The notes under the pieces: model-generated
What the model was told of the DNA's origin: nothing
The model's database searches: none
What the model saw: the letters and a program-made list of their open reading frames with translations, nothing else
Translations under genes and position numbers: made by a program
From: Pythium myriotylum
Lineage: Eukaryota; Oomycota; Peronosporomycetes; Pythiales; Pythiaceae
DNA: 64,000 bases
Assembly (NCBI GenBank): GCA_023091665.1
Contig: JALJCQ010000015.1
Coordinates: 3,224,001 to 3,288,000 of the forward strand
Reading direction: 5' to 3'
In this document: positions 40,701 to 53,266 of the stretch, piece by piece
Layout of the letters: the number at the start of each line of letters is the position of its first letter
Position numbering within the stretch: the stretch's first letter is position 1

Positions 40701-43019
40701 TTGTTGTTGAACAGGTTGGATGCCGCTAGGGTTGGGCCCGACGTGTAAAAGCCACTGTCTTCCTCTAACGGTTCCATCCCTTCTCCGGTTCGCAAAACCA
40801 TCGTTCTCTGAGCGACGCTCAATATCAGGTATGAGTTGAAAGGGCGTCCGTCCTCACTTGGCTGGGAGCTCGGGAGCGACGAGGAAACCGTCCACATTGC
40901 TCGGCAACCACTCAGCTCCGCTTCGGTGCCAACAATTGGTCTCAGGCCATGGTGCAGTGTTGATACCGCACCACTGCTCAGGTACCCACCACCGACAACA
41001 AGCTGCTCACGACGTTCATTTGAGTCTGCGTTTCTTTCCATGCCAAGATCGATGGAAGTGATCTGGCCCACGCTCGGCAGTACGTCAACTTGCCGCAGAG
41101 TATAGCGATACTTGCCCGTGTCTGTCTTGGTTCCATTTGTCAAGGACTTTTTGTCATCATCACCACCTTTAATCCTTCGGACGGAGTAACCATAGAGGAA
41201 AATATCATCTTCATCATCCTCTTCGTCGTCATCGTCTTGCTCTTCGACTGGTTCCTCTATCTTCCCATTCTCATTGTCGTGGGTCCCATTACCGTTTGGA
41301 ACGGCGTCACTGTCATTCTCAGTCGAGGAATCCTCGATACGGCGCTTGAAGTATGTATACAAAATGGAATCACCTGACCTCGATCCGATAAACAGAGTCT
41401 TTCGTTCCTCGTCTGCACAGAGACAAGACGCAGTCACACCAGACGGAAGCTGGCGAAGCTTCAATACAAGCTCTCGAGCACTGCCAGGGCCTGAGTTGAA
41501 ATTGGTATTGAAACCACGACGAGAGGAATCTTCGAATGGAAGCGACAGAACGTAGTAGTCACCGTTTGACATAGCGAGGAGCAACTCGGCCGTTCCGAGG
41601 TACTCTACTTCACAGTTCTCGAGGAGAATATTCAGCAGAGCCTTTTGTCCGTCAACAGTCTCGTAAACGGGTTCTTGAAGGGGGTAGACGGACTGGTTGA
41701 CGGTTTTTTCCGCAAAAATGTTTGTCGCTAGGCCGTTAAACTGTGTTTGGTTGAAATACATGATGGCGTTTGCTGAGAGCACGACGACACCACCGACTGG
41801 AGCCCGGCACGGGACGATTCGAAAGCAGTCGGATGGGAGGTTTTGAACACTCCAAATCTTAGGGTGCAACCTAGAAGACATAACATTTGGTACATTAGAA
41901 GCCAGGTAAATGAATCCTTTAGAAGTCTACGCGGACAACGTACCGTGTGTTCATGTTGATAGATATCACGGTAAGACAGAACGTGTCGTATCCACCTGCA
42001 AATCGTCCTGAGGTCGCGGTTCGGTCATTCTCTTCGTGGAGAATCATCAATGTAGGCTCCAAGTAGCCATCCAAGAAGGCGATGTCGACGACCTTGCCTA
42101 AGATATCGAGCTCTCGCAGTCTCAGCAAGAATTCGCGCCCAGCTAACTCGGTCGATAGCAATCCGCTCAGGTGGTTGCGCTTACGCTTAACGCCGATCTT
42201 GACACTCTTATCCAGCAGTGTCTGTAGCCGCTTGTTCATGTCGCTGGTCATGCCGCGCTGCTTCGTCTCCTTGACGAGCTCTTCGAGCTTCTTCTCTTCT
42301 TCATCCTCATCGTCATCGTCGTCGCCGTGGAGCTTGCTCTTTGTCTTACGCCTGCCCAAAACGCCACCATCGCCGTCCTCGTCCTCATCTTCCTCCTCGA
42401 AGAACGACAGCTCCATCGAGCTGCTGCGGAACGGCACGATCACGAGCTGGTTCGAGTAGATGAGCATGGCGCCGCACCGCGTCTGCGGGTCCACGCACGC
42501 GACCGAGCGCGACGAGAGTCCGAGCAGCTGATCGCGGCCGTTCTTTTCGCCCTTGAGCGTCGCGCCGGGGCCGATCGCGTCTTCCGCAAACGTGTACATC
42601 GCAAGCGTCGCGAGCGAGCGCGTGCGGCGGTCAAAGCCCACGAGCACCCACTTGTAGAGCGCAAAGCTGAGCAGCAGCACGTCTTTGCCTCCGTGGAAGC
42701 GGTTCTTCTTGCGCAGCAGCCGCGCGTCGAACTGGAGCACGCGCATCGACTCGACGACGCCGGCGAGCGGGAAGCTCGCGAGCAGGTGCAAGATCTGGCC
42801 CTTGGGCAGCACGGCGGCGTCGTCGCCGCCCGCCGCGTCCTCCTCGCACGGCGCGCCGCGGTGGTTCTCCGGGATCGGCTCGATGCGGTAGACGCGCAAG
42901 TGCTGCGGGCTCACGACCACGAGGTCGCGCTGGTAGTCGTTGGACAAGTGCGCGTACGCCGCGTGGTGCACGGCCGTGGCGGCCACGAGGTCGCGGTGAA
43001 AGAGAAAGTGCTGTCCCAT
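37709..43019 (-). CDS. CPSF1: Cleavage and polyadenylation specificity factor 160 kDa subunit
   Basis: Two exons, 43019-41944 and 41870-37709, join across a 73-nt intron (GTACGT donor, TTCTAG acceptor) to give 1,745 residues, longer than the human protein (1,443). Family landmarks include MNTR/LHPKIWSVQNLP at the splice, then PVGGVVVLSANAIMYFNQ, FHHWNCPNGFIYF, and the C-terminal CPSF_A beta-propeller (PYVVIGTGYVGPHGEDESGKG; QIGPYVLVAVGMKIIVYEF; VMFGDVYKSVHFLRW). CPSF160 scaffolds the complex that recognises the AAUAAA signal and directs mRNA 3'-end cleavage. The extra length lies mostly in acidic EEEDDEE linkers. Divergent from the RB-family gene. Confidence 0.95.
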
Positions 43020-43423
43020 GCTCGCGTGGAGACGATCGCCGCGAGCGCCGCGCGCCTAGAGACCGAGAGACAGCGAGCAGATCGGGGCGGCGGTTGCTTG
43101 CCCTTTGCTCGTTTCCCCACCACGGCAAAAAATGCGCTTAGGGAAATCTACGCGGTCCTAAGATAATGTATGATACACGAATATAGGACGTTTTATCGTG
43201 TGCACCACATGGAAGTTGGCAAATTCAAATAGGGTGGTGGACATTGGATATGTGGTGTGGTGCACGCTATTTCGTGGCTCCCGCTTTTTTTCCCCCGTGG
43301 CGGGAGCGCGCCAAAAAGTGCCGCCTGTCGAAAATCACGAGGGATCCGCGGGCTCGCCGCGCCGAAGATCGCGCGTTTCCTCGCGCCAGACATACGCCAG
43401 CGACGCGCGGATAGCCCCACTCG
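43020..43423. promoter_or_regulatory. Divergent promoter of CPSF160 and the RB-family gene
   Basis: 404 bases separate the two ATGs. It contains the E2F-type site described separately and a GC-rich stretch next to the RB start. No other specific element is claimed. Confidence 0.6.
43306..43317 (-). promoter_or_regulatory. E2F/DP consensus site upstream of the RB-family gene
   Basis: The minus strand reads TTTTTGGCGCGC, matching the E2F consensus TTTSSCGC. It lies about 107 bases upstream of the RB-family ATG. Binding is inferred from the consensus only. Confidence 0.6.
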
Positions 43424-46400
43424 ATGCGCGAGCCCTCGACGCGTCTAACGGTGGCGGTCGCGTCCTCGGGCGCGCCGCAGAGCACGAGCAAGAGCTCGCC
43501 GATCGCGCGCTACTTCTCGGCCTCGCCCGAGTCGCTCTGGGCGTCCATCGCGGCGACGCAGCCGCAGCTCGTCGCCGACGCGCAGCGGCTCTTCGAGCAG
43601 ATCACAGCGACGCGCCAGTCGGCGCTGCGGTCCACCTCGCTCGCGCGCGACGCCGACGAGAAGAAGGGCCAGCACGACAAAGTCTGGGCCGTCGTCGCCG
43701 TGGTCGCCACGGCCGTTGCGCTCGACCTCAAGCACGACAAGCAGCACGCGAATGGTAAGCGAATGACGGGGCGCAAGCGCAAGATGCGCGCGCCCGACAG
43801 TGACGACGGCAGCAGCGTCGAGGAGGACGAGGCGCCATCGCCGACGACAACCAATGGCTCGGCGACCTCAGCGGCCAAGTGGCACCTCGTCGACTTGCTC
43901 GTCGAGGCCAATGTCAGCATGAACGCATTCCTGGAAAACATGACGAGCCTCTTCGACCGCCTGCTACTCGAGCCCGAGCTGCTCGAAGTCACGACGCAGC
44001 TCAAGGAGGAGTTCACAGTTGCGACCGTGCTCTTTGAGAAGTACCGGTTCGTGTGGAAGCGGTTCGCACTGCGCGAGCAAAGCACCGACGTACCGCCCGA
44101 GCGCACGGAGCTGCTTCAGCGCATCGGCTGGCTGCTCTTCCTCGTGATACACCGCCGGTTCTCGAGCTTGTACACTGGACTCGGAAGTCTCTACTATTTA
44201 TTGCTGGCAGTTCTCAAGCTTGTGATCAGCCAGGTTGCGCCGCGATCTGTCGAGGCCGAAGTCGCCGCGGCACTCAGCGCACTCGGCGGACCAGTTTCCA
44301 AGACGACATCGGGCAGCCTGGATGAGCAAAGTCTGCTCGACATGCTCTGTTCGACGCCCAAAGTTGACCCCGAAGAAGTCAGCAAGGGCTACGAGCATGT
44401 GGTCTCCTTCGTGCTTGCACTCGTGCGAGAGGAAACTCTTGTGACGGTCTCGACTCCTCAGAGCGGCGGGAATGAAGGCAGTCAAGAGGACGAAGACGTG
44501 ATCGAGATGCTGCGGAGCGTGTTCGCTCCGCGGACACTTCGACTGAATGCGACGAGGCTGTTCGAGTTCTACGCGGACAACTACGTGACGTCGTGTGGCA
44601 GCTTTGACGAGCGCGTGTATCTGAACGAGCAGTCTCGACAATCACTTCTCGGCCCCCGTCCGCCTGCTCTCACCAACACTGGGCAGGATTCAAGCAATGG
44701 AGACACGCACGGCATGCCTCCGATTGGATCTCGTCCAGACCGACCACTTCAAAACACACTGGCATCCCCTGCACGGCGACCCGCGACCCCAAGTCGACGA
44801 GATTCGTCAACCCCATCTGCCGGGGCTGCCCCGCCTCCTTCTCCATTCACTGTACAGGCTTGGCAATGGCACGGTTCGTCTCCACCACCCGCACTTCCCC
44901 GAGGACTTAACACACCCATCACGCGCACTCTTGGCGGTGTCCAACAGTCGCCATTTGCCCTTCAGACTCCGGTCACTGCTGCCGTCGAAATCAGCACCTG
45001 GATTCGTGATACACTAATGAGCTCTGCATCATCCGGTTCACCCGCATACGTAACTCCCAAGCTTCAAGGTTTCTTCAAGGACTGTACAACAGATCCTACG
45101 GATCACATCGCTGATATCTTGAGCGAGATGTCCCACAAGCTGATGACTAACCGACGCCGTAGCAACACTCCAGGTTTGCCCCTATCTGATGGTCGCGGAT
45201 CGAGCAGCGAGTCCTCCGAAGTCGACGGTAGCCTCAAGAAAACGACAAACCTCGCTACTGCTCTCTTCTATCGCGTCTTGGAGGCATTACTTGTTAGTGA
45301 GCGAGGACGACTGAAGACCACCAACTTCTCGTCACTGTTAAACAACGAAACGTTTGTGTCGTCTCTCTTCGCGTGCAGCCTCGAAGTCAGTCTCAAGTCG
45401 CACAGTCTGATCACGCTCTCGTTCCCGTTCTTGCTCGATAACGTGGGCGTGAACGCCTTCGACTTCGGAAAAGTGATCGAGAGCTTTGTGAAGCACGTGC
45501 CTCGACTACCAGGAACGCTTAAGCGCCACATGCGCGATCTAGAGCAGATGATCTTGGACTCACTCGCTTGGAGGTCGGATTCGAGATTGTACAGTGTGCT
45601 TAAAGGTGACTCCCAGCAGCAAGCTGCATCTGGATCTGCTTCGGAAGACTCAGAAACAGGACAATCGAACGCCTCGAGTACGTCGGAGAAGACGCAGTCT
45701 ACAACCAGCGCACCACGCGCCACAGTGCTTCAGCTCTTTTTCCGTAAGGTGCTGTCGCTTGCAGCGACGCGTATTTTCCGCCTCGGCTCGACTCTTGGGC
45801 TTGAAGCTGCGCATATGAACCAAGTCTGGTCGGCTATAAAAGAGTGCCTTAGTTCCCAGGTTCACTTGCTGAAGGATCGCCACCTAGACCAAATCATTTT
45901 GTGCAGCATCTACGGAGTGTGTAAAGTGAACAAGTTGAGCGAAAACACGTTCAACAAGATCATTGAGCACTACAAGAAACTACAGACGCCGCAGTGGGCG
46001 CTCCACGGCAACGGTGCAGCACAGTCGGCGGCCCATGCGGCGTTCTCCTCAGCGTCGTTGTCACGAAAGAGCAGCGACGTCATCCGTGATATAAAACTTG
46101 ACGATGACAACACACGAGGCGATGTGATCAAGTTTTATAACCGCTGCTACATCCCTGCGATGAAGGTCTTCCTGCTCCAGTACCAGGCGCAAGACAAGCA
46201 AGTAGCAGCAGCAAACGCGGCGGTAGCCAGTGCAACTGGCTTGCGGGATGGCCACCTGGTGACGTCATCGACTAGCGACTCGGATATCGTCGCAGAGGCC
46301 GCGGCGAGTGCTGTTGAGAAGGTTATGCAGTCGTACGCACCACCCCGCACACCTGTACGAGGCCGAACTGCACGCTCGAGCGCTACTAACTCACCAGCTT

Positions 46401-46843
46401 TATTTGGCTCCCCGTCACGTTCACTGCCAATGTTCACGACCGCCGAAGTCGAGTCGCTTCCCGTGTCGGTTCACCAGACTTCGCCCAAGCGCGTGCTGGC
46501 GTCGAATATCTACATGTCGCCTCTGCAGAATGCCCGCTATCAGCAGCAGCGATCGCACATGACACCGCGATCACATGCTTTGTATGCGTTTGGCGAGAGC
46601 CCGTCTAGGGTAAGTGAGACGTCCCCGAAAGCGTGCTGCGCGTGTTTGCCTGACTTCTTCTGGTCTCTGTAGGATCTGGCCTTGATCAATCGTGCCGTCA
46701 ACAGCAGCATAAGTGGAGCGTCCGTGCGAACTGCTCCACCTCCGCCGTCAATCGCAAGTGGTGATAGTGATACCCATGAGGATGCAACGAGCGGAAGCAA
46801 CAGTAGTCACACGATAACTACGAGCAAACGGAGGAGGACGTGA
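43424..46843 (+). CDS. Retinoblastoma-family (pocket) protein
   Basis: Two exons, 43424-46609 and 46673-46843, joined through a 63-nt intron in phase 0, give 1,118 residues. Residues ~155-260 hold the N-terminal cyclin-like region (NAFLENMTSLFDRLL). Pocket A starts near residue 505 (TPVTAAVEISTWIRDTL). Pocket B starts near 765 (LQLFFRKVLSLAATRIFRL; LLKDRHLDQIILCSIYGVCKV; DVIKFYNRCYIPAMKVFLL). The C-terminal region has Ser/Thr-Pro sites (PPRTPVRG, SPKRVLASNIYMSPLQ) typical of CDK-regulated RB proteins. RB proteins bind E2F/DP and hold back S-phase genes. Only one gene of this type is seen in the window. The spacer between the pockets is long and Ser-rich. Confidence 0.93.
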
Positions 46844-47375
46844 GCGAAGTATATTCATTATGGAAAGAAGAATTGTCGAGAGTTAGCTAAAGAGTGTGTG
46901 AAGACGAGTAACATGAAAAGTTGACCTGTATGTATTCGCGCAACCAGTTCAAATCAATGGTGACAAATTTATCGAGTTCATCTCAGATATTTGAACAAAT
47001 GCAGCCAAGAGAATTGCCTGCCACACCGTGTTCGTGCAATGAAGAATGAGAGAGGCTTTCACTAATGTTTTCCTCACTTTGCTACGAATAGGAGAGAAAC
47101 AGGCAATGAATCCAATTATTGACGTCTTCTTTTCACTACCATTGAGTCGTGAGTCGTTCGATGGAGGGTCGTGCACCCATCTGGAGAATATGAAACCAAA
47201 CTACTCCCCTGTGCTTTGGTACGTTTTTTTGGAAAAGGTGCGAGCAGAGATCAGGTCGGTCTGAGTTTGCGCCGTAAACGTTCGCTTAGGAAAGCAAGAG
47301 TGTGTCCAGTGGAGTCTGCTACGCCATTTCACCGGTCGATTGACCAAGACTTCTGAGGAATTATCGACAAGCTTT
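46844..47375. other. Spacer between convergent RB-family and EFL1 genes
   Basis: Short frames only; it presumably holds both 3' untranslated ends. Confidence 0.5.
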
Positions 47376-50300
47376 CTATCTCTTTCTCGCCAGCGTGCGC
47401 TGTTTTTCGGCGTGCACGACAATCTTTTCGTCACGAGCAAGTCCTTTACGCTTACGCACCGCCTCAATGTACTTGCGAACAAAGTTGTGTTCGTAGATGC
47501 GCTCGCCCAAGTCTTCTCGTTCCTCCTCCGTTTGCGGCTGGAAGTACGGGTCTGTATCCATGACAGCCCAGTGCGAGAAGACCAGTTGCGGGTTGCTGGC
47601 GGCTCCAGAAGTCTGGATGAGCAAGTCTGTCGCGAAGCCAAAGCTCTCGACAACTGGCAAATGGGCTTTAATCGTGAACAGCGCAGAGCCATCCGAAAGT
47701 TCCTCTGAGAATACGTCACCACGACGCTTGGCGATCACGCTGTACAGTTTGCCAAGCTGCTCGGCCAGACATTGGACTGTGCACTCGTACACAGCTTCGA
47801 CGAGTCGCACAGGCTGCTTGATGAAGGCCACACGACACGCGGTCCGCATGGTCGACATCACCTGACCACTGATAGGACCGAACTTGAAGCTATTGCCAGC
47901 ATCGCCTTCGGCCTCACCAGGCGCAATGTCAGCTGTCTCTTCCTCTTGGCGCTCGTTGAAGATCACATTGTCCACGACAAACGCAACTCCCCACACGGGC
48001 TCGTCACAGAGTGGACCGGCAGCTGTGGCCATCTGGAAGCCCGTGACAATCGAGCTCTCGAGCTTCCGTAACGCCTCATGCCCTTCAATGGCGGGCTTGG
48101 ATGTGGTAGAGAGGAGACTAACCGACGTCTCGAAGTTCGTGATATTGTTAACGAGCACGTTGGGTCCAACGCGGCGAGGGCCGAAGCTCCAAACGCGATC
48201 CAGCGGCAAGTTCCTCCAGAACGCGTCGTTCTCACTCGCTCGTAGAAGCTCCTCCAGGCGGTGGCCAAAGCTTGTCGCCACCGAGGCAGCCACGGCCGTA
48301 GTGACACCACTTGCCTCGTCTCCGCTGGAGGAGCCTTCGGCATCAGCAACTGCCACAGTTTCTTCGGTGGATGCCTCGGGTTGGGAATTCTCGTTGTCAC
48401 GCTTCTGCGATTCAATGAGCAAACGCAGTTCGTCGACGTGCTCTTCTAAGAACTTGGCAACGCTGACAGGAAGCGGCACAGCGCGAACCTTCAGCGTAAT
48501 CGAGCCGTCCTGTGTTGTACCTGACGCGACCTTCGGGTCGTCTTGCTGCTGAGTTCCATCGGCGGCTACAGAGGCCTGAGAGGTCGCAAGGAGTTCGCGG
48601 AAGACCACGCTCTGCTGGGCCGAAGGGGCTGAGGCTGAGCTGTCAGCGACGCTTTCACGGAAACCGACGAGCGGCTCCGACACTCGGATCGCCACCTTAG
48701 CAAATCGCTCTTTCAAATCCTTGATGCAACGCTCCAGGTGAAGTTCTCCGAGAGCGATGACCACGTGCTCGCCTGTTTCCTGCACCTGTACCTCCACCGT
48801 TGGGTCTGATCGATATAGACGCTGTAATCCGGCCTCGAGTGCAGCAAAATTGCGTGGGTCCTCAGGTTCCACGGCGACACGAACGATCGGTTTTGCCTGG
48901 TACGGCATTTTTGTAAGCGATGGGCATCGAATCGTCGACGACAGTGTCGCTGTCTTCAGTACATGCTCCTGCAGACCCACAATGCCCACAATGTTCCCCG
49001 CAGGAACCTCATCAAGGGCGTGGAGGTCACGCCCCATCAACATGTAGGTCCGCAATTGTCCCTCGGAAAGTCGAGAGACATGTTTGACGTGCTTCATGAT
49101 CTCCTCTTCGCTCTCACTCAAGTCGATTCCTTCGGGAAGTCCTTGAAATTTCGGGTCCAGCACGTACAGAGGGGCACCAGCACGAAGCACGCCGCTGTAG
49201 ACTCGACCCATCGCAACGTACACGGCGTCATCACCACTGAAGCCTTGCTGGTAGTAGTCAGAGAGCACGTTCGCCTCAACCGATATGATCTTGCAGATGA
49301 ACACTACCACGGGCGATTCATCAGTCGTGCCGCACTTCTCCATCGACGAGTACACGGTCTGCTGTGGGGCTGGGACGACAAGTTCCTTGCCATTCTCGGC
49401 GAACCCACAAAGCTTTGCCGCTCTCTTTTGCTGGGCTACGACTGGGTTGGGCAGAGCACGCGTGACCATCTTAAGCACGGTATTTGCGAGCGGCAGCCAC
49501 TTGCGCATGACTGCCTGGATCGCCACCTTACGGTCGCTGTGCTTGAGGTCACGATCCGCCACGACCTTTGCAACCCGTAGCTGCTTAGTCAGTTTGCGGA
49601 GAGCCTCGAAGTCTTCGTCGCTCGACACGGGCTGGCCCAGGGTGCTGTATGTCTTCCAAATGGGGTCGAGAATGAACGAGCAGAACATCGTCTGACTGTT
49701 TGATGTCGGCGCCTTTGTGACGATCTTCTTGGTCTTGGCGTTGTAGTAGTGGTCACCCCACAAACCTTGACGAACGGCGCGGAACGGTAGCTCGAGTTTC
49801 TTGGCGTACAAATGAGCGAAGAATCCGATGTTAAATGCCCATCCGTCGGCCGCACTCGCAAAAAGAACATTGCCGTTCACTGGGGAGAAGAGCAACTCGT
49901 TCTCAAGCGCTGTGACCTCATTCATCATGGCCTCATGGTCAATTTCCTTGCTCTCTTTTGCTTCGTCGTCCTTGCCCTCTGCTTCTTCATCTTCAGCTTC
50001 GTGCTTCGCGAGCACCTCGGCACGGATAAGCGCGCTGAGCACGGCATTTGCCTGCTCCATAATGCGGTTAAGGCGCTCGCAGGCCTCGTATGGAGACAGC
50101 TGTAACTCGAAGATGAGTCGGTCCATCTTGTTAATGATCAGACAGGGTCGAATGCCCTCCTGCCACGCCTGGCGGATTACTGCGATGGTCTGAGCACAGA
50201 CACCTTCGACAGCATCGATGAGAACGAGTGCGCCATCGCAGAGCCGTACAGCAGTCGAAACATCAAACGAGAAGTCCACATGGCCTGGCGAATCCACAAG

Positions 50301-50686
50301 GTTGATCAGGTACGGCACTGGCGCCGCGTCGGCGTCCTCGGCGGCGTTCGCGTTCGGTTCGTTCATGAACAGCAGCGAGATCGCGCTCGACTTCATGGTG
50401 ATGCCGCGCGTCTGCTCTTCCTCCGTGTTGTCTAAATATCGGATCTACACCGTCGCCATCGCTACTCGTCAGCACGCATATTCAACCCAAATGAGACCAT
50501 GAGAGTTTTTAAGTGAGACCGTACTTTGCCCGCGAGCTTCTCAGAAATGATCCCGTTGGCCGACACCAGCGAGTCGCTGAGCGTCGTCTTGCCATGGTCC
50601 ACGTGCGCGAGGATGCAAATGTTGCGGATGCGATCGGTCGAGCGCTGCAGAGCCGCGAGGTCGGCGGGCGTCACGCGGAGCGCCAT
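47376..50686 (-). CDS. EFL1: Elongation factor-like GTPase 1 (60S ribosome maturation)
   Basis: Two exons, 50686-50525 and 50444-47376, join through an 80-nt intron to give 1,076 residues. The G-domain motifs are clear: [14 protein letters not shown] (G1), [10 protein letters not shown] across the splice (G2), [11 protein letters not shown] (G3) and INKMDR (G4). An EFL1-type acidic/Lys insert ([19 protein letters not shown]) follows. EF-2-like domains II-V include [33 protein letters not shown] and [24 protein letters not shown]1 works with SBDS to release eIF6 from late 60S subunits in the cytoplasm. The missing diphthamide region and the inserts separate it from EF-2. Confidence 0.95.
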
Positions 50687-50779
50687 TGCTTGGCAGGTCC
50701 AATGATGACGAGGCTGGCGAGGAGCTCCAGTCAGTTACGAACGCTATCAAACAGGGGTATACAGTACAGTCAGACCTGT

Positions 50780-53212
50780 TTAGAACGAATACTCTTCAGG
50801 ACGGGAAGTGGGTACACTCGCCGGCACGGGAGCCTTGTCCTCGGCGACGGGTGCTTCTTCCTCGTCCTCTTCCTCCTCGTCTTCCTCGTCTTCCTCGTCT
50901 TCTTCTTCGTCGGTATTTTTCCGTCTCGTGGCTTTCTGGAGTCGTCCGTGGGCAGCAGCTTCGGCGGCGTCTTCGTCCTGGAAGCCTTCCTCTTCGTCGT
51001 CTTCTTCCTCTTCTTCCTCGGCGACCGTGTCATCCGCCGCCTCTGCATGGACCGGTGTCTCTGTTTTCTCAGTGCTGGCAAGAGTTGCTTTCGTTGCACG
51101 ACTGGCGGCTAGTGAAGCCTCGAGAGCATCGGCTTCGTCCTCCATGGGTTCGTCATCACCCGTCGTAGCACCCGCCGTGTCTGCGTCGCCCGTCTCGTCG
51201 CCTTCCTTATCACCATCCTTCTTGCCAGCAGCTTTCTTCTTCTTCTTTTCTCTCGCTTTCTTGCTACTACTGGGCTCCCGACCTGCGAGCTGGTCGGCAT
51301 AGTCACTCAGCGCCTGCTTCTTCAACGCTTCAATACGTTTCCGCCTCGTTTCCAGTTCGCCCTTCGAGCGACCGACAAGCGCAGCGATACGGTACCGGAT
51401 AATTTCTCGCAATGGCAAAAACATATGCGTGGAGTACCAGCCTCCGAGTAATGTTGGCTTTTCTTGAGGCTGGAACTGAGAGATCCACTCAGCGACTTCT
51501 TCATCATCAATCTCATCGAGCTGGAAGAGAACGTTCGCACTCGTCAGCGGCACCCCGAATATCTCGTATGCTTTTTCTGCGCTGCCCACGTAATGACGAC
51601 CGTTCGGAGACGGTGCCGCTGAGCTACCGACACTTTTCTCTTCGTCCGTTTGCTTGCCATCCTCGTCCATCTGTTCGTAGTCGTCATTGTCGGAATCCCA
51701 ATCCATCATGGATCGGTCACCTCCGTTGACGTTCGCAGCACCGGCGCTCGATGTGACGCTTGGATTTGGACTTGACGGAAGGTCGTGCTGCGGAGGCGAG
51801 GGCTCATTTGGGTCTACCAAGTACGAACGCCTCGTTTCTCCACGAAGGAATCGTTCTTTGCGTCGTCGCTTGTTAGCTTGAGAGTTCTCGTGCTCAGAGG
51901 TCTGCGTAACTTTGGCAATGCGAGGGCCCTTCGGATTGATACCGCTGTATTTCTTCGTACGTTTCCGACTCGGGTGTGTAACCTTCGCGTGGACGAGCTC
52001 GCGGTTATTGCGCAGCTCAATCACTTGGTACTTGGCCGAGTCGTTAGTCGTGCGAGGATCGTAGCCCATGCGGATCCACGAGCCTCGCCACGGGCCATCC
52101 ACAAAAACGTAACATAACTTGCGCAGAATGCGTCGGGCTGCACGTCTCTCCATGAAATCAAGCCCAACAAACAGCTTTGGGCGAAGCCAGATCGGTTTCT
52201 GAGCGAGCTTCTCCTGCAGAATTCGTAGCACATCGTCGTCCACGTTCTCGTTCGAGCCTACTGGTCGGCGCCGCATGACTGGATTGTCGGGCCGCGCAGC
52301 CGCGGGGGCCGGCGTGTCGTCATGGAAGTTGAGATACGTCATGGTCGTGGATGGTTTCTTGGCCGACTCGGTCGGCTGGTACCCGGACCGTTGGCGGAAC
52401 TCGTACTTGAGCGGCAAGTCGACCTTGGAGAAGACCTCGGGCACCATCTCTAGATCACTCTCGTCGTGCACGCGTAGATACGGGCGCAGACTTGCCTTGA
52501 TCGCCAGCTGCGTCTGCGAGCCGTTGTACGTGGACACGGCCGAGGGCGGCATGACGGCTCCCACGGGCGCCGACTCGCCCATTGCCACATCTATCTGTGC
52601 AGGCGGAGGTAGCGTCGCCATGTCGCTTGAGACCGGGTCTGGGTAGAACTTGCGCGCGGTGAAGTACTGGAAGTCGGCCATGCCTTCGCAGACGTACTTT
52701 TCGCGCACGAGTCCGACGATCTGGCCTTCGAAGCGGAACGTGGCCGGCGCCTTCGTCGCCGCAGCGTCTTCGCCATCCGTCGGCGGGATCTTGCGACGCC
52801 GCACGCGCAGCAGAATGGTCTGCGTCTTGGTGAGATCGGCAAAGAGCGGCTTGCACGACGGCTCCGACGGACGCAGCTTGACGGGCAGGAACTGGCTCTT
52901 GGACTCGTGGGTCTGCTGCAGCGCCTTGAGCCCACCCACGGTCTCCAGTACACGGTCCATGTTGCTCGAGTAGACCGGCAGCTCGATCCCCATGAGCGTG
53001 CGCACGCCGTCGGCTCGCAGCGGCAGTTGCAGCGCGTTCTCGCGGTCTCCTGACGCGAGTTCGGCGCCGATTTCGCCGCCGAGCGGCTCGTCTGACGCGC
53101 CATCGTCTGCGCCATCGTCTGCGAACGCCGTCGCGCGCGCCGCTTCCTCCGGGTAGGCGTCTTCCTCCTGCTTCCCTTCGTGCTCGGCCTCGTGCCGGAT
53201 GCTTCCATTCAT
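50780..53212 (-). CDS. GTF3C5: General transcription factor IIIC subunit 5 (Tau95/TFIIIC63-like)
   Basis: A single exon of about 810 residues from ATG 53212 (MNGSIRHEAEHEG). ATG 53266 in the same frame would add 18. Family motifs include VYSSNMDRVLETVGG near the start, LLRVRRRK, FEGQIVGLVREKYVCEGMADFQYF, the winged-helix-like part (LAQKPIWLRPKLFVG; ILRKLCYVFVDGPWRGSWIRMGYDPR) and a C-terminal acidic tail of long Glu/Asp runs. TFIIIC binds the A and B boxes of tRNA-type genes and recruits TFIIIB for RNA polymerase III. The C-terminal third is low-complexity, with a KKKKK patch and acidic runs. Only 93 bases separate its stop from the EFL1 ATG downstream. Confidence 0.88.
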   Translation of the reverse strand: MNGSIRHEAEHEGKQEEDAYPEEAARATAFADDGADDGASDEPLGGEIGAELASGDRENALQLPLRADGVRTLMGIELPVYSSNMDRVLETVGGLKALQQTHESKSQFLPVKLRPSEPSCKPLFADLTKTQTILLRVRRRKIPPTDGEDAAATKAPATFRFEGQIVGLVREKYVCEGMADFQYFTARKFYPDPVSSDMATLPPPAQIDVAMGESAPVGAVMPPSAVSTYNGSQTQLAIKASLRPYLRVHDESDLEMVPEVFSKVDLPLKYEFRQRSGYQPTESAKKPSTTMTYLNFHDDTPAPAAARPDNPVMRRRPVGSNENVDDDVLRILQEKLAQKPIWLRPKLFVGLDFMERRAARRILRKLCYVFVDGPWRGSWIRMGYDPRTTNDSAKYQVIELRNNRELVHAKVTHPSRKRTKKYSGINPKGPRIAKVTQTSEHENSQANKRRRKERFLRGETRRSYLVDPNEPSPPQHDLPSSPNPSVTSSAGAANVNGGDRSMMDWDSDNDDYEQMDEDGKQTDEEKSVGSSAAPSPNGRHYVGSAEKAYEIFGVPLTSANVLFQLDEIDDEEVAEWISQFQPQEKPTLLGGWYSTHMFLPLREIIRYRIAALVGRSKGELETRRKRIEALKKQALSDYADQLAGREPSSSKKAREKKKKKAAGKKDGDKEGDETGDADTAGATTGDDEPMEDEADALEASLAASRATKATLASTEKTETPVHAEAADDTVAEEEEEEDDEEEGFQDEDAAEAAAHGRLQKATRRKNTDEEEDEEDEEDEEEEDEEEAPVAEDKAPVPASVPTSRPEEYSF

Positions 53213-53266
53213 TTTTGTCCAAGGGTATGTACCCTTTCCGACAAGGTACGAAGTAACCACCAACAT

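Noticed and set aside
42327..43166. 279-codon plus frame opposite CPSF160
   Set aside because: Antisense shadow caused by high GC; Arg/Val/Leu-rich and without a known fold.
50808..51302. Serine-rich plus-strand frame
   Set aside because: It is the reverse complement of the Glu/Asp-rich tail of TFIIIC subunit 5.
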